In this document: positions 1 to 7,063 of the stretch, in pieces
Layout: the number at the start of each line of letters is the position of its first letter
Numbering within the stretch: position 1 is the first letter of the stretch
Source of the DNA: Ramlibacter sp.
Lineage (GTDB): Bacteria > Pseudomonadota > Gammaproteobacteria > Burkholderiales > Burkholderiaceae_C
NCBI GenBank assembly: GCA_025351615.1
Contig: JANXVP010000357.1
Location: 1-9,772, forward strand
DNA: 9,772 nucleotides
Reading direction: 5' to 3'
The notes under the pieces: model-generated
What the model saw: the letters and a program-made list of their open reading frames with translations, nothing else
Databases searched by the model: none
Told to the model about the DNA's origin: nothing
Translations under genes and position numbers: made by a program

Positions 1-51
1 GGTGTCGGCGACCACAGTGGTGAACCGCTTGAGCGCATCGAGTTGATTCAT
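1..51 (-). CDS. LysR-family transcriptional regulator, N-terminal fragment (runs off left edge)
   Basis: Only 17 codons are inside the window, reading MNQLDALKRFTTVVADT. This matches the opening of the LysR-type winged helix-turn-helix domain, where an M-(D/N)-x-L-x-x-(L/M)-x-x-F-x-x-V-x-(D/E)-x-(G/S) pattern is typical. The ATG at 51 has an AGGA sequence ten bases upstream, a slightly long but usable ribosome binding spacing. It starts 44 bases after the importer ATPase stop on the same strand, so it could be the last gene of that operon and could regulate the importer or the divergent zwf. Family members usually bind DNA as tetramers and respond to a small metabolite, but the effector-binding domain is not visible here. 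Any other LysR-like HTH protein would look the same over so few residues. Confidence 0.7.
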   Translation of the reverse strand, partial: MNQLDALKRFTTVVADT

Positions 52-95
52 CGGGGCATTATCCTGCGCATGCCATGGACGAGGCACGCATCCGG

Positions 96-1151
96 CTAGG
101 CAAGCTGCACTACCGAAACACCGCGATCGGCCAGCCGCAGCCCCACGTCGGCACCGACCCTCAGCATATTGTCGAGGGCCGGCGACACCACGAAGATGGG
201 CCCGAGTTCGGTCTCGAAGCTGTATTCGTAATTGCTTCCGAGATAGGCAGCCTTGGCACATCGGGCCGCCAGGCCGGTGCCGGGCGGCCCGATGTGCCAG
301 GCCTCCGGGCGCACCGCGACTTTCACCACACCTGCCGTGACTCCCTGGCGCGGCCCGATCCGCAGCGGCCCCAGGCTCACGGCGCCCGAGGCGTCGGCGC
401 GCGCGGGGAACAGCATGGCCTCGCCCATGAAGCCGGCGACGAATGCGTTCTTCGGGGATTCGTACAACTCCTGCGGCGTGCCGCGCTGCGCAATGACACC
501 GTGGTCCATGACGATGATCTGGTCGCTCACCGCCAGCGCTTCATTCTGGTCGTGCGTCACATAGGCCACCGTCAGCCGCAGCCTCTGCTGCAGCGATCGG
601 ATCTCCTCGCGCATCTCCCGGCGCAGGCGCGCGTCCAGATTGGACAGCGGCTCGTCGAAGAGCAGGACCGCCGGTTCCAGCACCAGCGCTCGGGCCAGCG
701 CAACCCGTTGCTGCTGGCCGCCTGATAGTTCCGCGGGTTGCCGCTGGTCGAAGCCGACCAGCCCGACGCTGCGCAACGCCTCCTGCGCGCGTTGCCGCGT
801 GACGTCCCTGGCCAGCCCCGACATCTTGAGGCCGTAGCCGACGTTGTCGAGAACGTTCAAATGGGGGAACAGGGCGTAGCTCTGGAACATCATGCTGACG
901 TTGCGGTCCGCGGGGCCCAGCGTCGTCACGTCCTTGCCCCCGATCAGGATCTGGCCCGACGTCGGTGTTTCGAGGCCCGCGATCATCCGCAAGGTGGTGG
1001 TCTTGCCGCAGCCCGACGGGCCCAGGATGGTCGTCAGCGTGCCGCTCTTCACCTCGAAACTGATTGCCTGTACTGCGAGCGGCGCCGAGGCGTCCCTGCC
1101 ATAGCGCTTGCTGACGCCCCGGAACTCGATTGCGGCGCCGGAGTTGCTCAT
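96..1151 (-). CDS. ABC importer ATP-binding protein (FbpC/AfuC/PotA type)
   Basis: This is the cytoplasmic ATPase that powers the importer encoded just upstream. The 351-residue protein has a complete nucleotide-binding set: Walker A GPSGCGKT at 44-51, Q-loop Gln90, signature LSGGQ at 142-146, Walker B LLFDEP at 163-168 with catalytic Glu167, and switch His200 in VTHDQ. The last ~110 residues form a TOBE-like regulatory domain (the VAVRPEA region), as in the PotA/FbpC/MalK group. The ATG at 1151 is chosen because it overlaps the permease stop as ATGA, has AAGGG about seven bases upstream, and places the ABC domain at the normal distance from the N-terminus. A longer in-frame extension would lie wholly inside the permease gene. 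The 3' part contains a perfect 17-bp inverted repeat. Neighbours point to a binding-protein-dependent importer. I infer a phosphorylated substrate, not iron, from the binding protein. Confidence 0.93.
   Translation of the reverse strand: MSNSGAAIEFRGVSKRYGRDASAPLAVQAISFEVKSGTLTTILGPSGCGKTTTLRMIAGLETPTSGQILIGGKDVTTLGPADRNVSMMFQSYALFPHLNVLDNVGYGLKMSGLARDVTRQRAQEALRSVGLVGFDQRQPAELSGGQQQRVALARALVLEPAVLLFDEPLSNLDARLRREMREEIRSLQQRLRLTVAYVTHDQNEALAVSDQIIVMDHGVIAQRGTPQELYESPKNAFVAGFMGEAMLFPARADASGAVSLGPLRIGPRQGVTAGVVKVAVRPEAWHIGPPGTGLAARCAKAAYLGSNYEYSFETELGPIFVVSPALDNMLRVGADVGLRLADRGVSVVQLA
254..299. repeat. 17-bp perfect inverted repeat inside the importer ATPase gene
   Basis: The left arm 254-270 (TGGCACATCGGGCCGCC) and right arm 283-299 (GGCGGCCCGATGTGCCA) are exact reverse complements separated by 12 bases. 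In the minus-strand mRNA this would form a very stable G+C-rich hairpin in the TOBE-domain coding region, about 160 bases before the stop codon and about 200 bases before the LysR start. No T-run follows on either strand, so it is not a standard intrinsic terminator. The reading frame passes through it undisturbed. Its role is unknown. It could be a transcript-stabilising or attenuating structure, a protein-binding site, or the product of template-switch mutation. Confidence 0.85.
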
Positions 1152-3367
1152 GCGATGCCCTTGCTGGTGGTGAAAGTCGGCCGAACGATGCGCTTGCGGC
1201 GGCCGAGTTTGCGCTCGCCCACCGCGACCTGGATCATGGCGGTCGCCAGGCCCATGAGGATGATCAGCACGGTGCAATACGCCAGCGCTACACCGTAGTC
1301 CCCATTGCCGACACGGCCGATGATGTAAGTGGTCGCCAGCTCGTTTTCCGCGGTGACCAGGAAGATCACGGCGGAAACCGTGGTGATGGCTCTGACGAAG
1401 CTATAAACCAGCGCCGCCACCAATGCGGGCCTGAGCAGCGGCAGGACCACATACCGGAGCGTCTGCATGCTGGAGGCTCGCAGCATCGTCGACGCCTCGT
1501 CGAGCGATCGGTCCAGCTGCCTGAACGCCGCGGTCCCGGCACGTACGCCGACCGGCAGGTTGCGGAACATGAAGCACAGCACGATGATCAGGCCGGTGCC
1601 GGTCAGCTCGAACGGTGGCACGTTGAAAGCCAGGATGTAACTCACGCCCAGCACCGTGCCGGGAATCGCGAACGCCAGCAGGGCCGAAAACTCGAACAGG
1701 CCCTGTCCCTTGAACTCGGTACGCGCGAGTAGGTAAGCGATCATCAATCCAAGCGCCGCGGTCAGGGGCGCCGACAGCGCCGCCAGCTTGATCGTGGTGA
1801 AGAAGGAATTCCACGCGGTGCCGGCCCAGACAATTCCGAACTGGCCCCATTCCAGCGCGAAAGCAGTCTGGAAGTGGTTGAGCGTGGGCGTGTAGTCGCG
1901 CCCCCACGTCTGCACAAAGCCGCCCGCGAAGGCGAACAGGTACACCACCAGCGTGAAGGCGATCCACGGCAGCGCCGTGCCGTAAACCAGCCTTCGGATG
2001 CCCGAGGGAAGGGCCATGGGGATGCCGCCGTCGCCCTTTCCGCTGACGGTGGTGAAGCTCTGGCGGCCAAGCAGCATCCGCTGGGCGCCAAACACCGCGA
2101 GCGCGAACAAGGTCAGGATCCAGGCCAGCGAAGCGGCCCGGCCCTGGTCGAACTGGGCGCCGACGATGGCAAAGAAAATCTCGGTCGACAGCACCGAAAA
2201 CTGGCCCCCCACGACGATGGGGTTGCCGAAGTCCGCCATGCTCTCGATGAACCCGACCAGGAATGCGTTGGCAAGGCCAGGCTTGAGCAGCGGCAGGGTC
2301 ACCGTCATGAACGTCTGCCGGGGAGTGGCCCGCAAAGTCTGCGCTGCTTCTTCGAGACTCGGCGCCACGCCCTGCACCAGGCCGCGCATGATCAGGAAGG
2401 CGATCGGCGTGAAGGCGAAGGTCTGCGCGATCCAGACACCGAACCAGCCGTAGAACCAGCGCGATGGATCGATGCCGAATGCGTATTCCAGCAGCTGGTT
2501 CGCGATCCCGGCGCGGCCGAACAGCAGGATCAGCCCCAGGCCGACGACGAAGGGCGGCGTGATGATCGGCAGCGTCGCCAGGAGGTTGAACACGCGGCCG
2601 AACCGCTTGTCGCTGCGTTCCGCCATCAGGGCCATCATGGTGCCGAGCACGACCGTGCTGCTTGCCGTGAGCAAGCCGAGGAACAAGGTATTCCAGGCGA
2701 CTCCGCAACGCAAGCTTCCCTTGAGACACTGGAGCCCGAAGTTACGGTCGCTCGCCACCCGCTCCCACATGGCAGCGGGCCAGACGCTTCCGTCTTCACG
2801 CAGGAAGGCACTGCTGAGGGCCTTGAGCACGGGAAACAGGATGAACAGCGCGATCGACGCGGAGCAGGCGACCACGGCCGCGGCAATGAAGAGATCGCCC
2901 CTGAACCGGCCGCAACGGGCCAGTCCGAATCCGGTCAGCACCACCAGTGCGCTGAGCGCAACAAAGCCGCCCCAGCCGATGCCGAACTGGTTGCGCCCCA
3001 GTTCACCGAAGGCGGCGACCAGCCACGCGAAACTCCAGCCTTTGGCGCCAATCAGGAAGCCGCTGGCGGCAAGGCCGACCGCCCCCGTGAGCGCACCCAG
3101 CAGCAGCAACCGCCCCTGGAGTCGGCCTGGTTGCTGGAGTGCGGCTGCGAGCGCGATCGCCAGGCCCAGCACGCCAAGCCACAACCATGGCCGCCCGTGC
3201 TGCGCAGCCTGGACCAGGCCATTGGCAGTGCCCTCGCCCCCAAAAACAAGATGGACGACAGCCAGCCCGTTGCCGTCCTGCTGCGCATACCAGGGCAGCA
3301 CGACGTAGGCGAGCAGGCCGGCGATTGTCCACGCAAGGATCGCCGCATTGGGGGAAGCTCGCTGCAA
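1148..3367 (-). CDS. ABC importer permease, fused double MetI-type domain (FbpB/AfuB type) with extra N-terminal membrane segments
   Basis: This inner-membrane protein forms the translocation channel by itself because two permease domains are fused. The 739 residues carry two EAA loops, the contact sites for the ATPase: EEAAQTLRAT from residue 339 and DEASTMLRAS from residue 623. Each is followed by a similar LPLL(K/R)P segment. Hydrophobic stretches at about 8-25, 61-77, 87-106 and 130-150 precede the usual first permease helix (about 158-178). The protein is therefore some 150-200 residues longer than the common FbpB form of about 500-550; as I recall, AfuB is similarly long. The start is a TTG at 3367 with CTGGAG six bases upstream, 19 bases after the binding-protein stop. 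An in-frame TTG at 3397 would add ten residues and overlap the preceding gene, but it has a poorer ribosome binding site. The stop overlaps the ATPase start as ATGA, implying translational coupling. Confidence 0.9.
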   Translation of the reverse strand: MQRASPNAAILAWTIAGLLAYVVLPWYAQQDGNGLAVVHLVFGGEGTANGLVQAAQHGRPWLWLGVLGLAIALAAALQQPGRLQGRLLLLGALTGAVGLAASGFLIGAKGWSFAWLVAAFGELGRNQFGIGWGGFVALSALVVLTGFGLARCGRFRGDLFIAAAVVACSASIALFILFPVLKALSSAFLREDGSVWPAAMWERVASDRNFGLQCLKGSLRCGVAWNTLFLGLLTASSTVVLGTMMALMAERSDKRFGRVFNLLATLPIITPPFVVGLGLILLFGRAGIANQLLEYAFGIDPSRWFYGWFGVWIAQTFAFTPIAFLIMRGLVQGVAPSLEEAAQTLRATPRQTFMTVTLPLLKPGLANAFLVGFIESMADFGNPIVVGGQFSVLSTEIFFAIVGAQFDQGRAASLAWILTLFALAVFGAQRMLLGRQSFTTVSGKGDGGIPMALPSGIRRLVYGTALPWIAFTLVVYLFAFAGGFVQTWGRDYTPTLNHFQTAFALEWGQFGIVWAGTAWNSFFTTIKLAALSAPLTAALGLMIAYLLARTEFKGQGLFEFSALLAFAIPGTVLGVSYILAFNVPPFELTGTGLIIVLCFMFRNLPVGVRAGTAAFRQLDRSLDEASTMLRASSMQTLRYVVLPLLRPALVAALVYSFVRAITTVSAVIFLVTAENELATTYIIGRVGNGDYGVALAYCTVLIILMGLATAMIQVAVGERKLGRRKRIVRPTFTTSKGIA

Positions 3368-3386
3368 GACAATCTCCAGAAGCGGC

Positions 3387-4400
3387 TCAGCGCGCAAGCG
3401 CGTTGACTTCTTTTTCCCAGCGCGAAATCAGCCGCCGGCGCTCGGCGCTGGCGCCATATTTCGCATAGTCGTACTCGATGAACTTGATCTTGCGAAAGTC
3501 AGGAACATTCGGATCGATCTTCGCGAATTTGTTCGACGGCACCTGGAACGACTTGGCGGCGAAGGCGATCTCCTGCGCGCCGGGCGTCAGTGCCCATTCG
3601 TAAAATCTCTTGGCCGCTTCAAGGTTGCGCGCCCCCTTGATCAGGCTCATCGAGCCGATCTCGGCACCCGTGCCGTCGCTCGGCGTGATCGTTTCGACCG
3701 GAAAACCCTGCATCTTTTCGCCGGGGCCATCGTGCACAAAGCTGACCGATACGGCCGTTTCGCCGCGCGCCACCGCCTTGATCGGACCCGTGCCGGAGCG
3801 CGTGTATTGGCTGACGTTCTTGTGCAGCGCCTTCAGGTAGTCGAAGGCCTTCTCTTCGCCCATCAGCTGGACCAGCGTGGCGATCATGGTGTACGCAGTC
3901 CCGCTGGACGCCGGGTTGGCCACCTGCACCTCGCCCTTGTAGGCGGGCTTGATCAGGTCGGCCCAGGTGCGCGGCACGGCCAGCTTTTTCCTGGCCAGCA
4001 ATTCGGGGTTGTACCCGAAGCCCAGCGGGCCGGAGTAGATCCCGACGGTCCGGTAATGCGACTGCAACGCCTGCTGCTGGGCCCAGGGATGCAACTGCGC
4101 CAGCGTCGGCGATTTGTATTCGAGCGTCAGCCCCTGCTCGGCCGCCTGCAGATGCGGGTCGCCGGTGCCGCCGAACCAGACGTCGGTCTTGGGATTCTCC
4201 TTCTCCGCGATCAGCTGCGCGAGCGCTTCGCCCGACCCCTTGAGCGCCATGTTCACCCGTGTCCCGGTGGTGCGCGAATAGATGGTGGCGATGTTGTTGC
4301 ACCAGTCGGCCTGCACCGAGCAGATCACGTTCACCTGGCCCTGGGCCGTGGCGCCGAAGGCCGCGGCCGACAGCGCTGCCGCTGCAATGATTCTGTTCAT
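3387..4400 (-). CDS. Periplasmic substrate-binding protein, COG1840/AfuA-like; probably sugar-phosphate rather than iron
   Basis: This secreted solute receptor is the first gene of the importer operon. The 337-residue precursor has a clear signal peptide, with Arg3, a hydrophobic Ala-rich core and a predicted cut after ATA at residue 19. Cys27 and Cys34 (CX6C) near the mature N-terminus probably form a disulfide; there is no lipobox, so it is unlikely to be a lipoprotein. The fold family includes ferric-binding FbpA, but no adjacent Tyr-Tyr iron dyad exists. The segment where it would be expected reads SFVHDG. His223-Asp224 followed 23 residues later by Glu247 in GTGAEIG matches, in spacing, the H205/D206/E229 set I recall as contacting the hexose in AfuA. 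I infer a phosphorylated sugar ligand; iron or another anion such as a phosphonate remains possible. The ATG at 4400 is chosen because a 12-residue upstream extension would bury the signal peptide. Confidence 0.88.
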   Translation of the reverse strand: MNRIIAAAALSAAAFGATAQGQVNVICSVQADWCNNIATIYSRTTGTRVNMALKGSGEALAQLIAEKENPKTDVWFGGTGDPHLQAAEQGLTLEYKSPTLAQLHPWAQQQALQSHYRTVGIYSGPLGFGYNPELLARKKLAVPRTWADLIKPAYKGEVQVANPASSGTAYTMIATLVQLMGEEKAFDYLKALHKNVSQYTRSGTGPIKAVARGETAVSVSFVHDGPGEKMQGFPVETITPSDGTGAEIGSMSLIKGARNLEAAKRFYEWALTPGAQEIAFAAKSFQVPSNKFAKIDPNVPDFRKIKFIEYDYAKYGASAERRRLISRWEKEVNALAR

Positions 4401-4573
4401 GGAAGTCTCATGGAGATTTGATTTCCGCCCGAGCATAGACCCGCGTTTCGGCCGCTGCCGAGGGGGGAAACACCAGTCGGGCGAGCATCACGAGCGGCAC
4501 CCGGCGCTCCCCGGAACGACCGCTGCGGGGAAAGCAAGTACAGTGGATCGCTTCGAATTTGCAGGCTTTACCC
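4401..4573. promoter_or_regulatory. Divergent intergenic region between the importer operon and zwf
   Basis: These 173 bases separate two outward-facing genes and so must hold both promoters and any shared operator. Visible structure is modest. A TATGCT on the minus strand (4437-4432) is a plausible -10 box for the importer, though no good -35 lies 17 bases upstream. The heptamer CGAGCAT occurs twice (4430-4436 and 4482-4488). A short dyad, TCGGC-CGCT-GCCGA, lies at 4448-4461. GGGGAAA occurs at 4464-4470 and 4527-4533. For zwf I see no convincing -35/-10 pair; its ribosome binding site is a weak CAGG eight bases before the ATG. No HexR-like operator is apparent. That a regulator binds here is inferred from the gene arrangement only. 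Confidence 0.5.
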
Positions 4574-6028
4574 ATGAGTTTCGACCTCGTTCTCTTCGGC
4601 GGCACCGGCGATCTGGCCTGGCGAAAGTTGATGCCCGCACTGTTTCAGGCGTTCCGGCACGGAACGCTGCCCGAAGACGGCCGCATCATCGGCGTGGCAC
4701 GCGATGCACTCTCGGACGAGCAATACCGCATGCTCATCCGGTCGCGCTTCGATGAGGTGGAGCTGGCCAAGCGACCGTCGCCAGAGGAGTTCGACCGCTT
4801 TGCGGCCCTGCTTCACTTCGTCCGGATGGACCTGTCGCAGCCAGCCGACTACGCCCAGCTCGCCGCCACTTTGCGTGAACGCAACGCCGACACGGTTGTG
4901 ATGTACCTGGCGACCGCGCCGGCCCTGTTCACCCGTGCCTGCGAGCAGCTGGCGCAAGCTGGCCTCAACACCCCGAACACGCGCATCGTGCTGGAAAAAC
5001 CCCTGGGCCACGACCTGGCTTCCAACCACCAGATCAACGAGACCGTGCGCCGCGCGTTCGGCGAACGGCAGATCTTCCGCATCGACCATTACCTGGGCAA
5101 GCCGTCGGTGCAAAACCTGTTTGCGCTGCGTTTCGGCAATTCGCTGTTCGAGCCCTTGTGGCGACGCGAGACCATCGCCAACATCCAGATCACCATTGCC
5201 GAAGACCTCGGCGTCGAAAAGCGGGGCAATTTCTACGACAGCACCGGCGCGTTGCGGGACATGGTGCAGAACCATGCGCTGCAGCTGCTGTGCGCAGTCG
5301 CCATGGAGCCTCCGATCAACGCACACGCCGATGCGATCCGCGACGAAAAGCTCAAGGTCCTGCGATCCCTCAAGCCGTGGACCGCGCAGTCGTTGGCGCA
5401 ACACGTGATCCGCGGCCAGTACGCGGAAGGCACGGCCGCAGGCGAGCCGGTCGCGGGCTACCGGCAGGAGGCCGGCGTCAACCCCGACAGCAGGACAGAG
5501 ACTTTCGTCGCACTGCGCACGGAGATCGCGAACTGGCGCTGGGCCGGCGTCCCCTTCTACCTGCGCACCGGCAAGCGGCTGGCCTCCCGCGACGCGCACA
5601 TCGTCATCAACTTCCGGCCGGCGCCGCACGCGATTTTCAAGTCTCCGCTGGGCGCGGCAAACCAGTTGGTGATCAACCTGCAGCCGCGCGACGGGCTCGA
5701 ACTGCATCTGCTGGCCCAGGGCGCCGACAACCGGCGCCAGCAGGCGGCGCTCAGCCCGGTGCAGCTGGACCTGGATTTCGACAAGCGTTTCGGCTCCGAA
5801 CGGGTGGGCGCCTACGAGCGCCTGTTGCTCGACGTGATCCACGGGCGGCTGAACCTGTTCGTGCGCAGCGACGAACAGGAAGAAGCCTGGCGCTGGGTCG
5901 AACCGATCCTGGAACTGTGGGAAGGCGACAGCGATGGCCCGCGCCCCTATGCGGCGGGAACCTGGGGCCCGAGCGCTTCGAGCGCCATGATCGCGCGGGA
6001 CGGCTACTGCTGGACCGAAGAATGCTGA
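4574..6028 (+). CDS. zwf: Glucose-6-phosphate 1-dehydrogenase
   Basis: This cytosolic enzyme oxidises glucose 6-phosphate to 6-phosphogluconolactone with reduction of NAD(P)+, feeding the Entner-Doudoroff and oxidative pentose-phosphate routes. The 484 residues (normal family length) begin with a Rossmann nucleotide-binding motif GGTGDLA at 9-15. Arg43 is placed to bind the 2'-phosphate of NADP. The substrate signature RIDHYLGK lies at 169-176 with Asp171-His172. A second catalytic His234 in ALRDMVQNH has the same 62-residue spacing as H178/H240 of the Leuconostoc enzyme. FYLRTGKRL follows in the C-terminal domain. The residue after the signature Lys is Pro177, where Glu is usual, suggesting a divergent paralogue. 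The ATG at 4574 puts the Rossmann motif at the standard distance from the N-terminus; an in-frame TTG at 4559 is less likely. No pgl, edd or hexR gene adjoins it, and it stands divergent from the putative sugar-phosphate importer. Confidence 0.96.
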   Translation: MSFDLVLFGGTGDLAWRKLMPALFQAFRHGTLPEDGRIIGVARDALSDEQYRMLIRSRFDEVELAKRPSPEEFDRFAALLHFVRMDLSQPADYAQLAATLRERNADTVVMYLATAPALFTRACEQLAQAGLNTPNTRIVLEKPLGHDLASNHQINETVRRAFGERQIFRIDHYLGKPSVQNLFALRFGNSLFEPLWRRETIANIQITIAEDLGVEKRGNFYDSTGALRDMVQNHALQLLCAVAMEPPINAHADAIRDEKLKVLRSLKPWTAQSLAQHVIRGQYAEGTAAGEPVAGYRQEAGVNPDSRTETFVALRTEIANWRWAGVPFYLRTGKRLASRDAHIVINFRPAPHAIFKSPLGAANQLVINLQPRDGLELHLLAQGADNRRQQAALSPVQLDLDFDKRFGSERVGAYERLLLDVIHGRLNLFVRSDEQEEAWRWVEPILELWEGDSDGPRPYAAGTWGPSASSAMIARDGYCWTEEC

Positions 6029-6052
6029 TGCCGAGCCGCGTCTGACCCCGGC

Positions 6053-7063
6053 TCAGATCCGGCCTTCTTCCACCGCATGGCAGGCGATCTTCACCCCCTG
6101 GATCGTCAGGAGCGCCGGGCGCTCCGCCTTGCAGCGCGAATTGGCGTGGGGACAGCGGGGATGAAAGGTGCAACCGTCGGGCGGGTTCAGCGGATTGGGA
6201 ACCTCGCCCTGGACCGGAGTACGCGAGCGGCCGGTATCGTGCAGCTTGGGAATCGCGTCCAACAGCATCCGGGTGTAGGGATGGCGCGGGTTCTCGAACA
6301 GCTGCTGCTTGCCCGACAGCTCCACCAGCCGGCCCAGATACATCACCCCGACCTGGTCGCTGACGTGGCGCACGACCGCCAGATTGTGGGAGATGAAGAG
6401 GTAAGTCAGCCCATGCTGGCGCTGCAGGTCCTTCATGATGTTGAGCACCTGGGCCTGCACGCTGACGTCGAGCGCTGACGTCGGCTCGTCGCACACCAGG
6501 AATTCCGGCCGCGTCGCCAGCGCGCGCGCGATCGAAATGCGCTGGCGCTGGCCGCCGGAGAACTGGTGCGGATATTTCACCATGTCCAGCGGCGACAGCC
6601 CCACCGACTGAAGCAATGCGCCGACCCGGGCTTCGAGCTGCGCCGGGTCCGTGACGATGCCATGTTCCGTCAACGGCTCACCCACGATGTCTTCCACGGT
6701 CCAGCGCGGGTTCAGGCTGGCATACGGGTCCTGAAAGATCATCTGGATCCGCCGGCGCAGCTTGCGGCCTTCCGCGGTCTTGAATGCCGCATGCGCGTCC
6801 TGCCCATCGAAGGTGAGCCCGCCGTGCGTCGGGCGGTACAGGCCCACCAGCAATCTGGCCACGGTGCTCTTGCCGCAACCAGACTCGCCGACCAACGCCA
6901 GGGTCTGGCCCTTCTCGATGTCGAAACTCACGCCATCGACCGCATGGAGCAACTGGCGCGGCTTGCGCTCCAGCACCCGGTTCAACCAGGGTGCGGAAAC
7001 GTCGAAGGTCTTGGCCAGATCGCGGGCCTGAACCAGCGGCGCGGCGACCGGCTTCGCGCTCAT
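6053..7063 (-). CDS. Peptide/nickel-family ABC transporter ATPase, DppF/OppF type
   Basis: This is one of two ATPases that drive the Dpp/Opp-type importer, acting at the inner face of the membrane as a heterodimer with the DppD-type protein. The 336 residues contain Walker A GESGCGKS at 59-66, Q-loop Gln111, signature FSGGQ at 168-172, Walker B ending in Asp192-Glu193, and the H-loop SHN. The C-terminal oligopeptide-transporter domain has four cysteines, Cys298, Cys304, Cys311 and Cys328 (CX5CX6CX16C), a likely iron-sulfur site. The ATG at 7063 overlaps the stop of the preceding gene as ATGA and has AGGAG seven bases upstream. A 12-residue upstream extension is unneeded. It is the last gene of the operon and ends 24 bases from the convergent zwf stop. 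Substrate class (di- or oligopeptide, other amino compound, or nickel) cannot be read from the ATPase. Confidence 0.94.
   Translation of the reverse strand: MSAKPVAAPLVQARDLAKTFDVSAPWLNRVLERKPRQLLHAVDGVSFDIEKGQTLALVGESGCGKSTVARLLVGLYRPTHGGLTFDGQDAHAAFKTAEGRKLRRRIQMIFQDPYASLNPRWTVEDIVGEPLTEHGIVTDPAQLEARVGALLQSVGLSPLDMVKYPHQFSGGQRQRISIARALATRPEFLVCDEPTSALDVSVQAQVLNIMKDLQRQHGLTYLFISHNLAVVRHVSDQVGVMYLGRLVELSGKQQLFENPRHPYTRMLLDAIPKLHDTGRSRTPVQGEVPNPLNPPDGCTFHPRCPHANSRCKAERPALLTIQGVKIACHAVEEGRI

Noticed and set aside
743..762. 8-bp hairpin GCTGGTCG-aagc-CGACCAGC in the importer ATPase gene
   Set aside because: Eight pairs in G+C-rich coding sequence are expected by chance in a window this size; no T-run or conserved context.
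1874..3406. Long open frame on the plus strand, antisense to the permease gene (about 510 codons)
   Set aside because: It is rich in Arg, Gln, His and Pro with no recognisable domain, lies opposite a gene with clear permease motifs, and is the expected antisense shadow in G+C-rich DNA.
96..4400. Iron(III) transporter (FbpABC) as the function of the left-hand importer
   Set aside because: Overall family fits, but the binding protein has no Tyr-Tyr dyad where ferric-binding proteins need it, so I did not name the operon as iron uptake.
5708..5743. 8-bp inverted repeat CTGCTGGC/GCCAGCAG in zwf
   Set aside because: Large loop, internal coding position and G+C-rich arms; not above chance expectation.
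4568..5842. Long open frame antisense to zwf (about 424 codons)
   Set aside because: The zwf frame carries all catalytic motifs; the antisense product has shadow-like composition and no motif.
6029..6054. Possible bidirectional terminator between zwf and the dppF-type gene (GAGCC at 6033-6037 with GGCTC at 6050-6054)
   Set aside because: The stem is five pairs with a 12-base loop and there is no T-run on either strand; too weak to annotate.
6460..6483. Direct repeat of CGCTGACGTCG (6460-6470 and 6473-6483)
   Set aside because: It encodes the conserved SALDVSV segment after Walker B of an ABC ATPase; the 13-base period is explained by codon choice.
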